This document shows, one piece after another, positions 25,784-34,604 of a stretch of DNA of 64,000 bases. Each line of letters starts with the position of its first letter. Positions within the stretch are counted from its first letter, which is position 1. This stretch comes from Billgrantia zhangzhouensis (lineage in GTDB: Bacteria > Pseudomonadota > Gammaproteobacteria > Pseudomonadales > Halomonadaceae): assembly GCF_021404465.1 (NCBI RefSeq), contig NZ_JABFTT010000004.1:62001-126000 (forward strand). Direction: 5' to 3'. A program made the translations under genes and the position numbers. Below the pieces are notes generated by a model. It was not told the origin of the DNA and searched no databases. It saw only the letters and a program-made list of their open reading frames with translations.

Positions 25784-26557
25784 TTACGCTTGAGCTTGGT
25801 CAGGGGGCGGAGCAATACCGGCGAACAGTGCCGGGTCGTCGCTGATGGCGCTGTCGACGCCCCACGTCCAGCGGTTGGCGAAGGCCATTGGGTCGTTGGG
25901 CGTGTAGCACAGCAAGTGGTAGCCGGCCGCCTTGATCTCACGAGCGCGGCGGGCGGTGAGTCGGGTCCAGTCAGTATGAATGCTGTAGGCATTGAGCGCC
26001 TCGCAGCGTGAGCACCATTTTTCGGGCACGCTTTCGGTCAACACCCCAATGGGTAGCAGCGAGGCGTCGGCCAGGGTGCGCGCATGATTCAGGGCGGGCT
26101 GGTCGAAAGAGGAGAGAATCAGCCGTTCCGGCGGCAAGGCCCTGAGCAAGCGAGGCACGACCACCTCGGCCAGCTCGGTGCCACTGCGCCGGCTGGTGAC
26201 CTTGAGTTCCATGTTGACGCTCATGTCCAGCTCCACCAGCAGCTCGAGCATGTCGCTCAGGGTGGCCATGCACTCACCGCGGAAACCGTCGCCGAACCAG
26301 CCGCCGACATCGAGCTTGCGCACCGCGGCGAGATCCAGCGTGGCCAGCCGGCCGTGACCGTCGGAACAGCGCATGAGCGTGGCGTCATGCCAGATCACCG
26401 GGGTGCCGTCGCCGAGTAGTTGAACGTCGAGCTCTACCCACTGAAAGCCGGCCTCATGGGCGGCTCTCACCGCAACGAGGGTGTTTTCCGGGGCGTGGGC
26501 GGAGAGACCGCGATGAGCGATCAAACGGGGCAAGGCGATATCGGGGTGCGTTGGCAT
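25784..26557 (-). CDS. ugpQ: Glycerophosphodiester phosphodiesterase
   Basis: A 257-residue cytoplasmic TIM-barrel enzyme that releases glycerol 3-phosphate from glycerophosphodiesters. The active-site blocks are IAHRGLSAHAPENTL near residue 12 and WVELDVQLLGDGTPVIWHDA. The later NMELKV and SSFDQPAL are typical. The ATG at 26557 has GGAG seven bases upstream. An ATG at 26572 lacks one. It has no signal peptide, so it resembles UgpQ rather than periplasmic GlpQ. It is convergent with glsA, only 18 bases apart. Confidence 0.9.
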   Translation of the reverse strand: MPTHPDIALPRLIAHRGLSAHAPENTLVAVRAAHEAGFQWVELDVQLLGDGTPVIWHDATLMRCSDGHGRLATLDLAAVRKLDVGGWFGDGFRGECMATLSDMLELLVELDMSVNMELKVTSRRSGTELAEVVVPRLLRALPPERLILSSFDQPALNHARTLADASLLPIGVLTESVPEKWCSRCEALNAYSIHTDWTRLTARRAREIKAAGYHLLCYTPNDPMAFANRWTWGVDSAISDDPALFAGIAPPPDQAQA

Positions 26558-26694
26558 GTCAGGGCTCCGCATGAAGGTCGTGGCAGGCTAAACGATGAGG
26601 ATGACGGAATGGCGACTCGAGCGGGGATGACGCGCATGGAATCGACCGCGACTATGCTAGGCTTGCAGCCTTTGACGATGCAACGAGGCAAGGC

Positions 26695-27255
26695 ATGAAG
26701 GTGATGACCCCTGAGTGTGACGAGCAACGCGATGCCTGGCTCGCACGCCTGTGCGCCGATATTTATGGAAGGAAAGCGGGGCTATCGCCGTTGGTCACGT
26801 TCACCGGTACGCGACAGTTGCTCTTCGCTCATGAGGCCGCACGTCTGTGGGCGCTGGTGGACGACCGGGGCAGGCCCGGGGCGCTGGCCCTATTGACGCT
26901 CGATGCGTCGGGTGCAGGCATGACCTTGTGGTTGCATGCTTCGCCTGGCGGTGACCGCGAGAGCCTGCGGCGGTTGATTCGCGAGCTGGCCCAGAAAGCC
27001 CCGCTTCGGGTCGACGCAGCGGATCAGGACGAAGAGGCATTCTTTCGCCGTTGCGGTATCGAGCGCTGGTTTGCGATCCCCGGCGGTCGGCGCGTTGGGC
27101 TCTCTTCTCACCATCCGGCTCGTGGCGTGAGTGAACTGGAGCCGGCACTGAGCTTCGATGACGATGCCGTGCTGCGTCGTTTCAAGCACGATCCGCACTT
27201 TTTCGAGCAGGAGAAGGGGCGCTTCGTCGAACGTTTGGCGGCGTTTCCCGGCTAA
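26695..27255 (+). CDS. Hypothetical protein, possible acetyltransferase-like fold
   Basis: A 186-residue soluble protein that I do not recognise. It begins MKVMTPECDEQRDAWLARLC and has a central beta-rich part (LLFAHEAARLWALVDDRG, then ALALLTLDASG) followed by a helix and a charged C-terminus (FKHDPHFFEQEKGRFVERL). The alternation of strands and helices is compatible with a GNAT-like domain, but no acetyl-CoA motif is clear. Base composition and codon use match the neighbours. It stands alone between a convergent-side GDPD gene and the quinone oxidoreductase. Confidence 0.65.
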   Translation: MKVMTPECDEQRDAWLARLCADIYGRKAGLSPLVTFTGTRQLLFAHEAARLWALVDDRGRPGALALLTLDASGAGMTLWLHASPGGDRESLRRLIRELAQKAPLRVDAADQDEEAFFRRCGIERWFAIPGGRRVGLSSHHPARGVSELEPALSFDDDAVLRRFKHDPHFFEQEKGRFVERLAAFPG

Positions 27256-27346
27256 GCGCCGTCCGTGCAATGGGAGTAGGGCTTGACCGGGTGGAGCGGG
27301 AAGGGTTGGATGAAGCACACTCAGTTAGCGAACGAAGGAAAATGAC

Positions 27347-28324
27347 ATGGCCAAGCGAATCCAGTTTGCTCGTACCGGCGGTTCCGAGGTACTTGAACTT
27401 GTCGACGTGACGCCTGCCGATCCTGCCTCTGGCGAGGTTCGTGTCCGCAACGAGGCGATTGGCCTCAATTTCATCGACATCTATTTCCGTACCGGGCTTT
27501 ATCCAGCCCCAGGGCTTCCGTCCGGGCTCGGCACCGAGGGCGCCGGGGTAGTCGACGCCGTGGGCGAGGGCGTTAGCCACCTCAAGGAGGGCGATCGGGT
27601 CGCCTATGCCCAGGGCCCGCTCGGTGCCTATGCCGAGTATCATGTGCTGCCGGCTGAGAAGGTGGTGGTACTGCCCGACAGCGTCGACGCGGAAACCGCC
27701 GCCGCCAGCATGCTCAAGGGCCTGACGGTGCAGTACCTGCTACGCCAGACCGCCCCGCTCGAGGGTGGCGAGACGATCCTGTGGCATGCCGCGGCCGGTG
27801 GAGTGGGCTCCATCGCCTGCCAGTGGGCCCGAGCGCTGGGCGTGAAGCTGATCGGCACCGTCAGTTCGGAGGAGAAGGCGAAACTGGCCAAGGCCAACGG
27901 CGCCTGGGAAACCATCGACTACACCCGTGAGAACGTGGTCGAGCGGGTGCGCGAACTCACCAATGGTGAGATGTGCGACGTGGTCTACGACTCGGTGGGC
28001 AAGGACACCTGGATCACTTCGCTGGATTGTCTCAAGCCGCGCTCGCTGATGGTCAGCTTCGGCAACGCTTCGGGGCCGGTCGAAGGGGTCAATCTTGGCA
28101 TTCTCAACCAGAAGGGCTCGCTGTTCGTGACCCGCCCCAGCCTCAACGGTTATGCCGATAGCCGCGAGCGGCTCGAGATGATGTGTCGCGACCTGTTCGA
28201 CATGCTGGGCAGCGGCAAGGTCAAGGTCGACATCGGCCAGCGCTTCGCCCTGGCCGATGCCGGCAAGGCCCAGGATGCGCTGGCCGGCCGCCAGACCACC
28301 GGCTCGACCATACTGCTGCCATAG
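27347..28324 (+). CDS. qor: Quinone oxidoreductase
   Basis: A 325-residue NADPH:quinone reductase of the zinc-free medium-chain dehydrogenase family. NEAIGLNFIDIYFRTGLYP is the quinone-reductase signature. The nucleotide-binding fingerprint is HAAAGGVGSIACQWARALG near residue 150. RFALADAGKAQDALAGRQTTGS closes the domain. Such enzymes reduce quinones in one-electron steps or act on related enones. AAGGAAA precedes the ATG. Confidence 0.9.
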   Translation: MAKRIQFARTGGSEVLELVDVTPADPASGEVRVRNEAIGLNFIDIYFRTGLYPAPGLPSGLGTEGAGVVDAVGEGVSHLKEGDRVAYAQGPLGAYAEYHVLPAEKVVVLPDSVDAETAAASMLKGLTVQYLLRQTAPLEGGETILWHAAAGGVGSIACQWARALGVKLIGTVSSEEKAKLAKANGAWETIDYTRENVVERVRELTNGEMCDVVYDSVGKDTWITSLDCLKPRSLMVSFGNASGPVEGVNLGILNQKGSLFVTRPSLNGYADSRERLEMMCRDLFDMLGSGKVKVDIGQRFALADAGKAQDALAGRQTTGSTILLP

Positions 28325-28349
28325 GCCCGAACGAAGCTCGACTCATGCG

Positions 28350-28385
28350 ACGCCCGTCTCTCCTCGAGGCGGGCGTTGTCGTTTT
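28350..28385 (+). terminator. Terminator of qor
   Basis: An eleven-base stem with one wobble pair, ACGCCCGTCTC/GAGGCGGGCGT (28350-28360 with 28366-28376), followed by TGTCGTTTTC. It separates qor from the convergent LysM gene. Confidence 0.65.
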
Positions 28386-28409
28386 CGCTTGAGCCTCTTG
28401 GCGGTACGA

Positions 28410-31373
28410 CTAGGCGTACTCCCGCGGAGACTCGATGCCGAGCTGCGGCAGGATGGCGTCGAGTTCAAACTGCGAGCGAGGCGTCAGGGAACCGCTGCGA
28501 GACTCCCCGAGTGAGGGCGAGGCCAGTTCGAAGCCATCGGCATGGGTGTCGAACTGGCTGATATCGCCATCGAACTTGTCGAGCGTGTTGTGCAGATTGT
28601 CGCGCAGAGCGGCGAGCATGACGGCTCCGTTCTCACTCTCGGGAATCGTGTTGATCCACTCCACGGTCTGCTCGGGCGAGAGTCCGTGAAGTTCGCCATA
28701 GCGCATCAGCAGAGGCACTACACTATGCCCATCGCCGCTCTGGTCGATCAGCAGTTGGGCGGCCTCTTCGCTGAAACCGGCGTGGGCGAGGAAGTCCGCC
28801 GTGGTCTGGGTTTCGAAGCGACTGTTGTGCTGCGCGGTCAGGTAAGCGTCACGACCGAACTGCACCAGGGTGGCCAGGGTGGCAATGCCGAAGCCGATTG
28901 GGCCTGCCAGTGTCGAGCTACCGAACACCGCATAGCCGACCCCGCCCGCCACCGCCGCGTTGAGACCGGCACCGACCACGTCGCCCTCGTTCAGGCGAGC
29001 CAGGGCATCGGCCCCGGCTAACGAGGCACCGAGCAAATGCACGAATTTGCCGCCCAGCTTGAGGCCAGGCGTGGCTCGGGAACCTTCGCCGCCGGTGAAC
29101 AGAGCGTCGACCAATTGGGCGCCATCGACGCCGACCCGTGCTGTTTCGATCGATACTTGCAGGGCATTGCGCAGCGAAGGGTCGTCGCCGTAGGTCTCGA
29201 TGGCATTGGCCAGCCCTGAGCCGACGATGGAGAGCGCGGAAGCACGGAAGGCGCGATTGTAGGGCGAGTTGCGGAAGATCTCGTTGGTCTTGTCCAGGGT
29301 ATTGTTGAGGTTGCGCGCCACGTCGATCTGGTAGCGCTGCGGGTCGAAGTCATCGGTGAATTCAGGTACCAGTGCTGTGAAGGTGTCGGCGAGCTCATCG
29401 AGTTCGCCGGTCGTGGTGCCCAGCAGCTCGGCGAGCTGGGGATTGTCGCGCAGCGTCTCGTCCAGCCGCGCCTGGGCCTCCTCCAGCGACTGAGGGTCGC
29501 TGGGATCGATGTCGACCGCAGGCAGGATCACGTTCTCGCGCAGGTAGGCGCCGGCCAGACTCACCGCCAAGGGGTGGTCTTCGGTGATACCCAGTTCGTT
29601 GAAGGTCTCGATCAGGGCGCCGCCTGCTTCCCCCGACACCCGCTCGGGTTTCTCCTGGAGGGCAGTCGATACGGCCAACTGGGCATTGGCATCTTCGAGC
29701 AGGGCCTCGATACGCGATTGCTGATCGCCGTCCGCCTCGTCCGGTAGCCCCCGCAGCTGTTCTATCTGTTCCAGCAGCCCGGCACCGCTGTCGGCCAACT
29801 GCTCCTGCAGTGCCTCGAACTCCGTTTCCCAGTCGGGATTGGAAGCGATGTACTCGTCGATCGCCGCTGCGAGCTGCTCCTCGGTCATTGCCGCTCCGCC
29901 GTTGAGGATCAGGAAGCTCAATTCGTCGAGATGCTCGTGGTACTCGTCGGCCTGTCCACCGATGGTATGGTCGCGGAACTGTTCCACGGCGGTGAACAGT
30001 TCGTCACGGAAACTCTCCGCGCCTTCCAACGAGGCGATCGCCAGGGCCAGGCTGGGAATCGCTTCGCCGGAGGAGATCGCTTCGTGCATCTCGTTGCGCA
30101 CCGTATTCATGTCCACCGGGAGGTGTTCGGCAATATGCTGCGCCGCCTGGTCCCCGGCTTCCGTTCCGGCGATACGATCGAGGATCTCCATCAGCAGGGC
30201 TGTGCCGTTCGGGCCCGCCATGGCTCCGCCATAAGCTTGTAGATCACCCTGGTTGGCCGCCTCGATCTCGTCGATCAGGGCTTCCACTACCTCGCTGGCG
30301 AGCTCAGGCTCCAGTCCTTCGGTCAGGGTGTCGAGGCGTTCGATCATCTCGAGTGTGCGCCGCTCGGGGGTGTCCGTTCCCTGCAATTCACCAGTGAGAG
30401 GTTCGGCGGCCCAAGCGGCGGCCTCATCGATGATCGCCTGGGCGTCGCTGGATCGGTCTAGAGCGTTCTGTACCCGCCCGGGAGCCTCGGCCCGTCCTGC
30501 CTCAAAGGTACGCAGTGCGCTGGCCGGATCATCCTCGGCGCGGGCAGCGTCGACGATCCCAGCTCCTGCTTCGGCGGCGATCTCCCTGGTATCGCTGGAA
30601 CGGCCCAGGGCGGCCTGGACCGCCGGCGATGCCTCCTCGTACCTCTCTTCAAGGGTCTCCAGTGCCGCCTGAGGGTCACTCTGCTCACGGGCCTCGTCAA
30701 TGATCTCGCGTGCCGCCGCTTCTGCTTCCGGGCCGGTGTGACTGCTCGGCTGAAGCGCCAATCCGCTGTTCTCCGCGGCCTGTTCGATGGCCATCTGAGC
30801 GGGGCCGGCATCCACCCAGTTGTGATCGTAGAGACGCTGCAGGGCAGCCAGTCGTTCATCAGCCGGCAGTGCCGCGAGGTAGCGCTCGATGTCCTGGGAG
30901 ATGACATCGATCTCGGTGTCGTAATTGACCGCGGCCGGGTCATCGGCATATTCGAGATCGTTGCCTCGCTCGCGCAGGCCGTCGATGAAATCGTCTTCGC
31001 CTGTGGGAACGCCTTCGGCGTTGCGTGGCGACTGGGCCGCCTCCTCGGGGGAGGTATGCGGAACGAACACGACGTCGCCCGGATCGATTTCTCCCGGGGC
31101 GGGCATGTCGTCACGTTCGTTCAGGGCGAGAAAATCGTCGTAATCGACGTGGAGCTTTTCGGCGATCTCCCACAGGCTGTCGCCTTCCTCGACGACGAAA
31201 ACCCGCTCCGTTGCGCTGTCGAGTTCGCCCGTGCCGCCTGCTGACGCGCGGGCGTTGAGGGCTTCTTCGACGGCTTGTTCGAAGCGCTGGCGCTCACCTT
31301 CAGTCATGGCCTTGGATACCACGCCGCCAGCCTGATAGCGGCGCAGTGAGTCGATATCGATCCGGTATGACAT
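28410..31373 (-). CDS. Large LysM-domain protein of unknown function
   Basis: A 987-residue acidic protein. A LysM peptidoglycan-binding domain is at about 57-106 (TERVFVVEEGDSLWEIAEKL to GDVVFVPH). Two 49-residue tandem repeats follow at about 223-263 and 272-312 (each ending in LxRSSD), with part of a third. A long helical Glu/Asp/Ala-rich middle comes next. A glycine- and alanine-rich hydrophobic stretch lies at about 802-845, and a soluble 142-residue tail ends the chain. There is no N-terminal signal peptide. The start at 31373 has AGGAGTGG upstream. No immunity-like or secretion gene adjoins it. It could be a secreted effector or a cell-envelope protein; I cannot assign a function. Confidence 0.8.
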   Translation of the reverse strand: MSYRIDIDSLRRYQAGGVVSKAMTEGERQRFEQAVEEALNARASAGGTGELDSATERVFVVEEGDSLWEIAEKLHVDYDDFLALNERDDMPAPGEIDPGDVVFVPHTSPEEAAQSPRNAEGVPTGEDDFIDGLRERGNDLEYADDPAAVNYDTEIDVISQDIERYLAALPADERLAALQRLYDHNWVDAGPAQMAIEQAAENSGLALQPSSHTGPEAEAAAREIIDEAREQSDPQAALETLEERYEEASPAVQAALGRSSDTREIAAEAGAGIVDAARAEDDPASALRTFEAGRAEAPGRVQNALDRSSDAQAIIDEAAAWAAEPLTGELQGTDTPERRTLEMIERLDTLTEGLEPELASEVVEALIDEIEAANQGDLQAYGGAMAGPNGTALLMEILDRIAGTEAGDQAAQHIAEHLPVDMNTVRNEMHEAISSGEAIPSLALAIASLEGAESFRDELFTAVEQFRDHTIGGQADEYHEHLDELSFLILNGGAAMTEEQLAAAIDEYIASNPDWETEFEALQEQLADSGAGLLEQIEQLRGLPDEADGDQQSRIEALLEDANAQLAVSTALQEKPERVSGEAGGALIETFNELGITEDHPLAVSLAGAYLRENVILPAVDIDPSDPQSLEEAQARLDETLRDNPQLAELLGTTTGELDELADTFTALVPEFTDDFDPQRYQIDVARNLNNTLDKTNEIFRNSPYNRAFRASALSIVGSGLANAIETYGDDPSLRNALQVSIETARVGVDGAQLVDALFTGGEGSRATPGLKLGGKFVHLLGASLAGADALARLNEGDVVGAGLNAAVAGGVGYAVFGSSTLAGPIGFGIATLATLVQFGRDAYLTAQHNSRFETQTTADFLAHAGFSEEAAQLLIDQSGDGHSVVPLLMRYGELHGLSPEQTVEWINTIPESENGAVMLAALRDNLHNTLDKFDGDISQFDTHADGFELASPSLGESRSGSLTPRSQFELDAILPQLGIESPREYA

Positions 31374-31481
31374 GCTCCACTCCTTCCTCCGTGAAGGTAT
31401 CACCATAGGGAGGAGCGAAGGCAGGTTGTCTGAAGTTTTGTTGAATCTTTTGTGGCACTTCTCATGGGCGACCGTCCGAGG

Positions 31482-32387
31482 TCACAGGGAGGCGCCGAGC
31501 TCGGCGATCATCGTCTCGCGGTGCTTGAGCGCCGCCAGCCCAGCGCTACCCAAGGCGCTGGCCACTTCACTCAGCAGCCCTTGGGCGAGCAGCATGAAGG
31601 CACACATGCTGTTGCTGTAGAACAGGCTATGATTGGGCACCGGGAAGCTGTGCCGCGCGACCCGGGCCAGGGGAGAGCTCTCCGAGTCGGTCAGGGCGAT
31701 GACCTCGACCCCGTGGCGGGCCGCGACCTCGGCCGTGGCCAGCACGCTTGGGGTGTAGGGGAAGCAACTTGCCACCACTAGCACGTCGCCGGGGTCGAGC
31801 TGGGCCAGGGCATCGGCGACGCCTTGCCGGCCCGCATCGAGAGGGGCGACGTCGGGGCGCAGCATTCCCAGGCCATAGGCCATGAACAGCGCCAGGGAAT
31901 GGAACTGGCGCATGCCGTGGACGCGCACCCGATGGGCCGTCGCCAGCAGCGTCACTGTTTGCTCGAAGGCCGCGGGGTCGATCCGCTCCAGCAGACTGGC
32001 CATGTTGGCACTCTCCTGTCGACCCAACCGGCTCAGCCGGGCCAGCTCCTGCGTGTCGCCGCTCGCCTCGAGGAGGCGGGAGGCCTGGTCACTGTAGAAG
32101 CTCTGGCCTTCGGTGACTTCTCGGCGGAAGACATCCTGCAACTGGCTGAATCCCCCATAGCCCAGGCGCTGGGCCAGGCGCGAGAGCGTCGAGGCATTGA
32201 CGCCCAGCCGGTCCGCCAGCTCGCTGATGGAGGAGACGGCGGCCTGCTGCGGTGCCTCCACGAGTAGGGCGAGTACGTGCCGGGAGCGTTTGCCCAGCCG
32301 AATGCCGGCCTCGCCGGCCTCGATGGCCTTGAGCCGTTGCCTGAGGCCGCTCAGCGTCTTCGGGGGTGTCGTGAGGGTGTCCTTCAT
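31482..32387 (-). CDS. MurR/RpiR-family transcriptional regulator
   Basis: A 301-residue regulator. The RpiR-type helix-turn-helix is at about 45-95 (SISELADRLGVNASTLSRLAQRLGYGG). The C-terminal SIS domain, which binds phosphorylated sugars or other small effectors, covers about 130-270 (VRVHGMRQFHSLALF, DVLVVASCFPYTPSV, EVIALTDSESSPL). It is divergent from an aminotransferase gene across 147 bases that contain a palindrome over a promoter, so it probably controls that gene. The effector is unknown. Confidence 0.9.
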   Translation of the reverse strand: MKDTLTTPPKTLSGLRQRLKAIEAGEAGIRLGKRSRHVLALLVEAPQQAAVSSISELADRLGVNASTLSRLAQRLGYGGFSQLQDVFRREVTEGQSFYSDQASRLLEASGDTQELARLSRLGRQESANMASLLERIDPAAFEQTVTLLATAHRVRVHGMRQFHSLALFMAYGLGMLRPDVAPLDAGRQGVADALAQLDPGDVLVVASCFPYTPSVLATAEVAARHGVEVIALTDSESSPLARVARHSFPVPNHSLFYSNSMCAFMLLAQGLLSEVASALGSAGLAALKHRETMIAELGASL

Positions 32388-32463
32388 TGCGTTGCTTCAC
32401 TTCTCTCGGGGCGTCGGGACAGCATTGTAGCTTCCTTGCCTTGCTGAAGACGCCGGGTGGGGA

Positions 32464-32493
32464 TTGTTTGCAAATTTTATTGCAAAATAGAAT
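32464..32493 (+). promoter_or_regulatory. Aminotransferase promoter with overlapping palindrome
   Basis: A perfect inverted repeat TTTGCAA-ATTTTA-TTGCAAA (32467-32486) lies over a possible promoter: -35 TTGTTT (32464-32469), 18-base spacer, -10 TAGAAT (32488-32493). It is the natural operator candidate for the divergent RpiR-type regulator. Confidence 0.55.
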
Positions 32494-32534
32494 AAAGCAG
32501 GTATGTTTTGCGTATTGTCAATCCGGAGGATCCC

Positions 32535-33863
32535 ATGAGCCACGTCTTCCATCGCAGCCTGACGCAGGATTACCCGACGGCCATCAAGGGCGAAGGCCCT
32601 TACCTGATCGACGATCAAGGGCGGCGTTACCTGGATGCCTGCGGCGGAGCCGCGGTCTCCTGCCTGGGGCATAGCGATACCGCTGTCACCGAGGCCATCC
32701 GCGAGCAGGTGGGCAAGGTGGCCTACGCCCACACCGCGTTCTTCACCACCGAGCCGATGGAAGCCCTGGCCGACTTCCTGGTCGAGCGCGCACCTGCAGG
32801 GCTCGAGTCGGTCTACTTCGTCTCGGGCGGCTCCGAGGCGATGGAGGCGGCTCTGAAGCTGGCACGTCAGTACTTTATCGAGATTGGTCAGCCGCGGCGC
32901 AGGCACTTGATCGCGCGTCGCCAGAGCTACCACGGCAACACCCTGGGCGCGCTCGCCACCGGCGGCAACGCATGGCGCCGCCAGCAGTTCGAGCCGCTGC
33001 TGATCGACGTGAGCCATGTCAGCCCCTGCTATGCCTACCGTGGCTTGCAGGAGGGCGAGACTCCCGAGGCCTATGCGGTACGCCTGGCCGACGAGTTAGA
33101 GGCCGAGATCCTGCACCTCGGAGCGGAGAACGTGATGGCCTTCGTGGCCGAGCCGGTGGTGGGGGCCACCATGGGTGCGGTGCCCGCGGTGCCGGGGTAC
33201 TTCAAGCGGGTGCGCGAGGTATGCGACCGCCATGGCATCCTGCTGATCCTCGACGAGGTGATGTGCGGCATGGGGCGCACCGGCACCCTGTTCGCTGCCG
33301 AGCAGGAGGGCATCACCGCCGACCTGATCACCATCGCCAAGGGGCTCGGGGCCGGCTATCAGCCGATTGGCGCCACCCTGGTCAGCAGGCGTATCCGCGA
33401 TGCCATCGCCAGTGGCTCGGGCTTCTTCCAGCACGGCCATACCTATATCGGCCATGCGACGGCCTGTGCCGCGGCCTTGGCGGTGCAGACCACCATCCAG
33501 CAGCGCGACCTGCTGCCCCGGGTGTGTGAGCTGGGCGAGGGGCTGCAGCGGCGCCTCACCGAGCGCTTCGGCGAACATCCCCATATCGGAGACATTCGTG
33601 GCCGGGGGCTCTTCCAGGGTTTGGAGCTGGTGGCGGATCGGGCCACCAAGACGGCATTCGATCCCGAACGCAAGGTGAACGCACGGGTCAAGCAGGCTGC
33701 CATGCAGGCGGGGCTGATGTGCTACCCGATGGGGGGTACCATCGACGGTCGCCTGGGCGATCACATCCTGCTGGCGCCGCCCTTCATCCTTGAAGAGAGC
33801 CATCTGGACGAGATCGTCGACAAGCTCGATATTGCCCTGCGCAGTGCGCTGGGTAGCCGATAA
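32535..33863 (+). CDS. Class III PLP-dependent aminotransferase
   Basis: A 442-residue omega-type aminotransferase. YFVSGGSEAMEAALKLARQY is the phosphate-binding loop. ILLILDEVMCGMGRTGTLFA carries the cofactor aspartate, and ITIAKGLGAGYQPIGATL the Schiff-base lysine. GHTYIGHATACAAALAV is the family threonine block. GGAGG precedes the ATG at 32535. The amino donor cannot be read; related enzymes use amino acids, diamines or beta-alanine-like substrates. It is followed after ten bases by a carboxymuconolactone-decarboxylase-like gene and controlled, in all likelihood, by the divergent RpiR regulator. Confidence 0.88.
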   Translation: MSHVFHRSLTQDYPTAIKGEGPYLIDDQGRRYLDACGGAAVSCLGHSDTAVTEAIREQVGKVAYAHTAFFTTEPMEALADFLVERAPAGLESVYFVSGGSEAMEAALKLARQYFIEIGQPRRRHLIARRQSYHGNTLGALATGGNAWRRQQFEPLLIDVSHVSPCYAYRGLQEGETPEAYAVRLADELEAEILHLGAENVMAFVAEPVVGATMGAVPAVPGYFKRVREVCDRHGILLILDEVMCGMGRTGTLFAAEQEGITADLITIAKGLGAGYQPIGATLVSRRIRDAIASGSGFFQHGHTYIGHATACAAALAVQTTIQQRDLLPRVCELGEGLQRRLTERFGEHPHIGDIRGRGLFQGLELVADRATKTAFDPERKVNARVKQAAMQAGLMCYPMGGTIDGRLGDHILLAPPFILEESHLDEIVDKLDIALRSALGSR

Positions 33864-33873
33864 GGAGACGCAC

Positions 33874-34437
33874 ATGGCCATCGAATCCCGCCTGACCCCA
33901 CTTGACGAGACACGCCTGGACGCCGAGCAGCGCCGCGTGCTGGAGGAGATCCTCAGCGGCCCACGTGGCAACCTGGACGGCCCCTTCCTGGCCTGGATTC
34001 ATAGCCCGGGCCTGGCCGATCACGCCCAGCGGCTGGGCGCCTTCTGCCGCTACGGCACGCGGCTGGAGCTGCGCCTGACCGAATTGGCAATCCTGGTCAC
34101 TGCCGCCTGGTGGCGCTCCCAGGCCGAGTGGCAGATCCACGAGCCCATCGCCCGCGAGGCGGGGATCGCCGATGAGGTGATCGAGGCGCTGCGCATGGGC
34201 GAGGAACCGGTCTTCGAACGGGAGGATGAGCATCTGATCTATCGCCTGGGCAGCACGCTCTATGCCACCCGACGAGTCGACGAGGCGCTCTATGCCGAGG
34301 CCGTTGAAGCCTTCGGCGAGCCCGCCGTGGTCGAACTGGTAGGGGTATTTGGCTATTACGCCTTGGTGGCCATGACCCTGAACGTTTTCGCGGTGCGCCG
34401 CGATACGGATGCTCCCCTGCCGTTCAGCGAGCCGTAA
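33874..34437 (+). CDS. Carboxymuconolactone decarboxylase-family protein
   Basis: A 187-residue all-helical protein of the CMD/AhpD superfamily. RLELRLTELAILVTAAWWRSQAEW is the conserved core and HEPIAREAGI follows it. The CxxC pair of the peroxidase-type AhpD branch is absent, so it is nearer the decarboxylase branch. AAGGAGA lies before the ATG. Being coupled to the aminotransferase, it probably acts in the same catabolic route, whose substrate is unknown. Confidence 0.82.
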   Translation: MAIESRLTPLDETRLDAEQRRVLEEILSGPRGNLDGPFLAWIHSPGLADHAQRLGAFCRYGTRLELRLTELAILVTAAWWRSQAEWQIHEPIAREAGIADEVIEALRMGEEPVFEREDEHLIYRLGSTLYATRRVDEALYAEAVEAFGEPAVVELVGVFGYYALVAMTLNVFAVRRDTDAPLPFSEP

Positions 34438-34495
34438 GGTCGGCGACAAGCAACCGAGGAAGAAAGTCGAATAGCTCTTGCCCCGCTCTGTAGCG

Positions 34496-34518
34496 ACCCG
34501 GCTTCGGCCGGGTTTTTT
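34496..34518 (+). terminator. Terminator of the aminotransferase operon
   Basis: A perfect seven-base stem ACCCGGC/GCCGGGT with a TTCG tetraloop, continuing into a T run. It ends 81 bases after the CMD-family gene. Confidence 0.9.
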
Positions 34519-34604
34519 GCACCGGTATGAGGGACCCTAAGAAAAGCTGGATTTTTTCGCGTATGGCTGTTGTGCTGAAAGCTCGCCGACAGAGGGAGTG
34601 GGAA

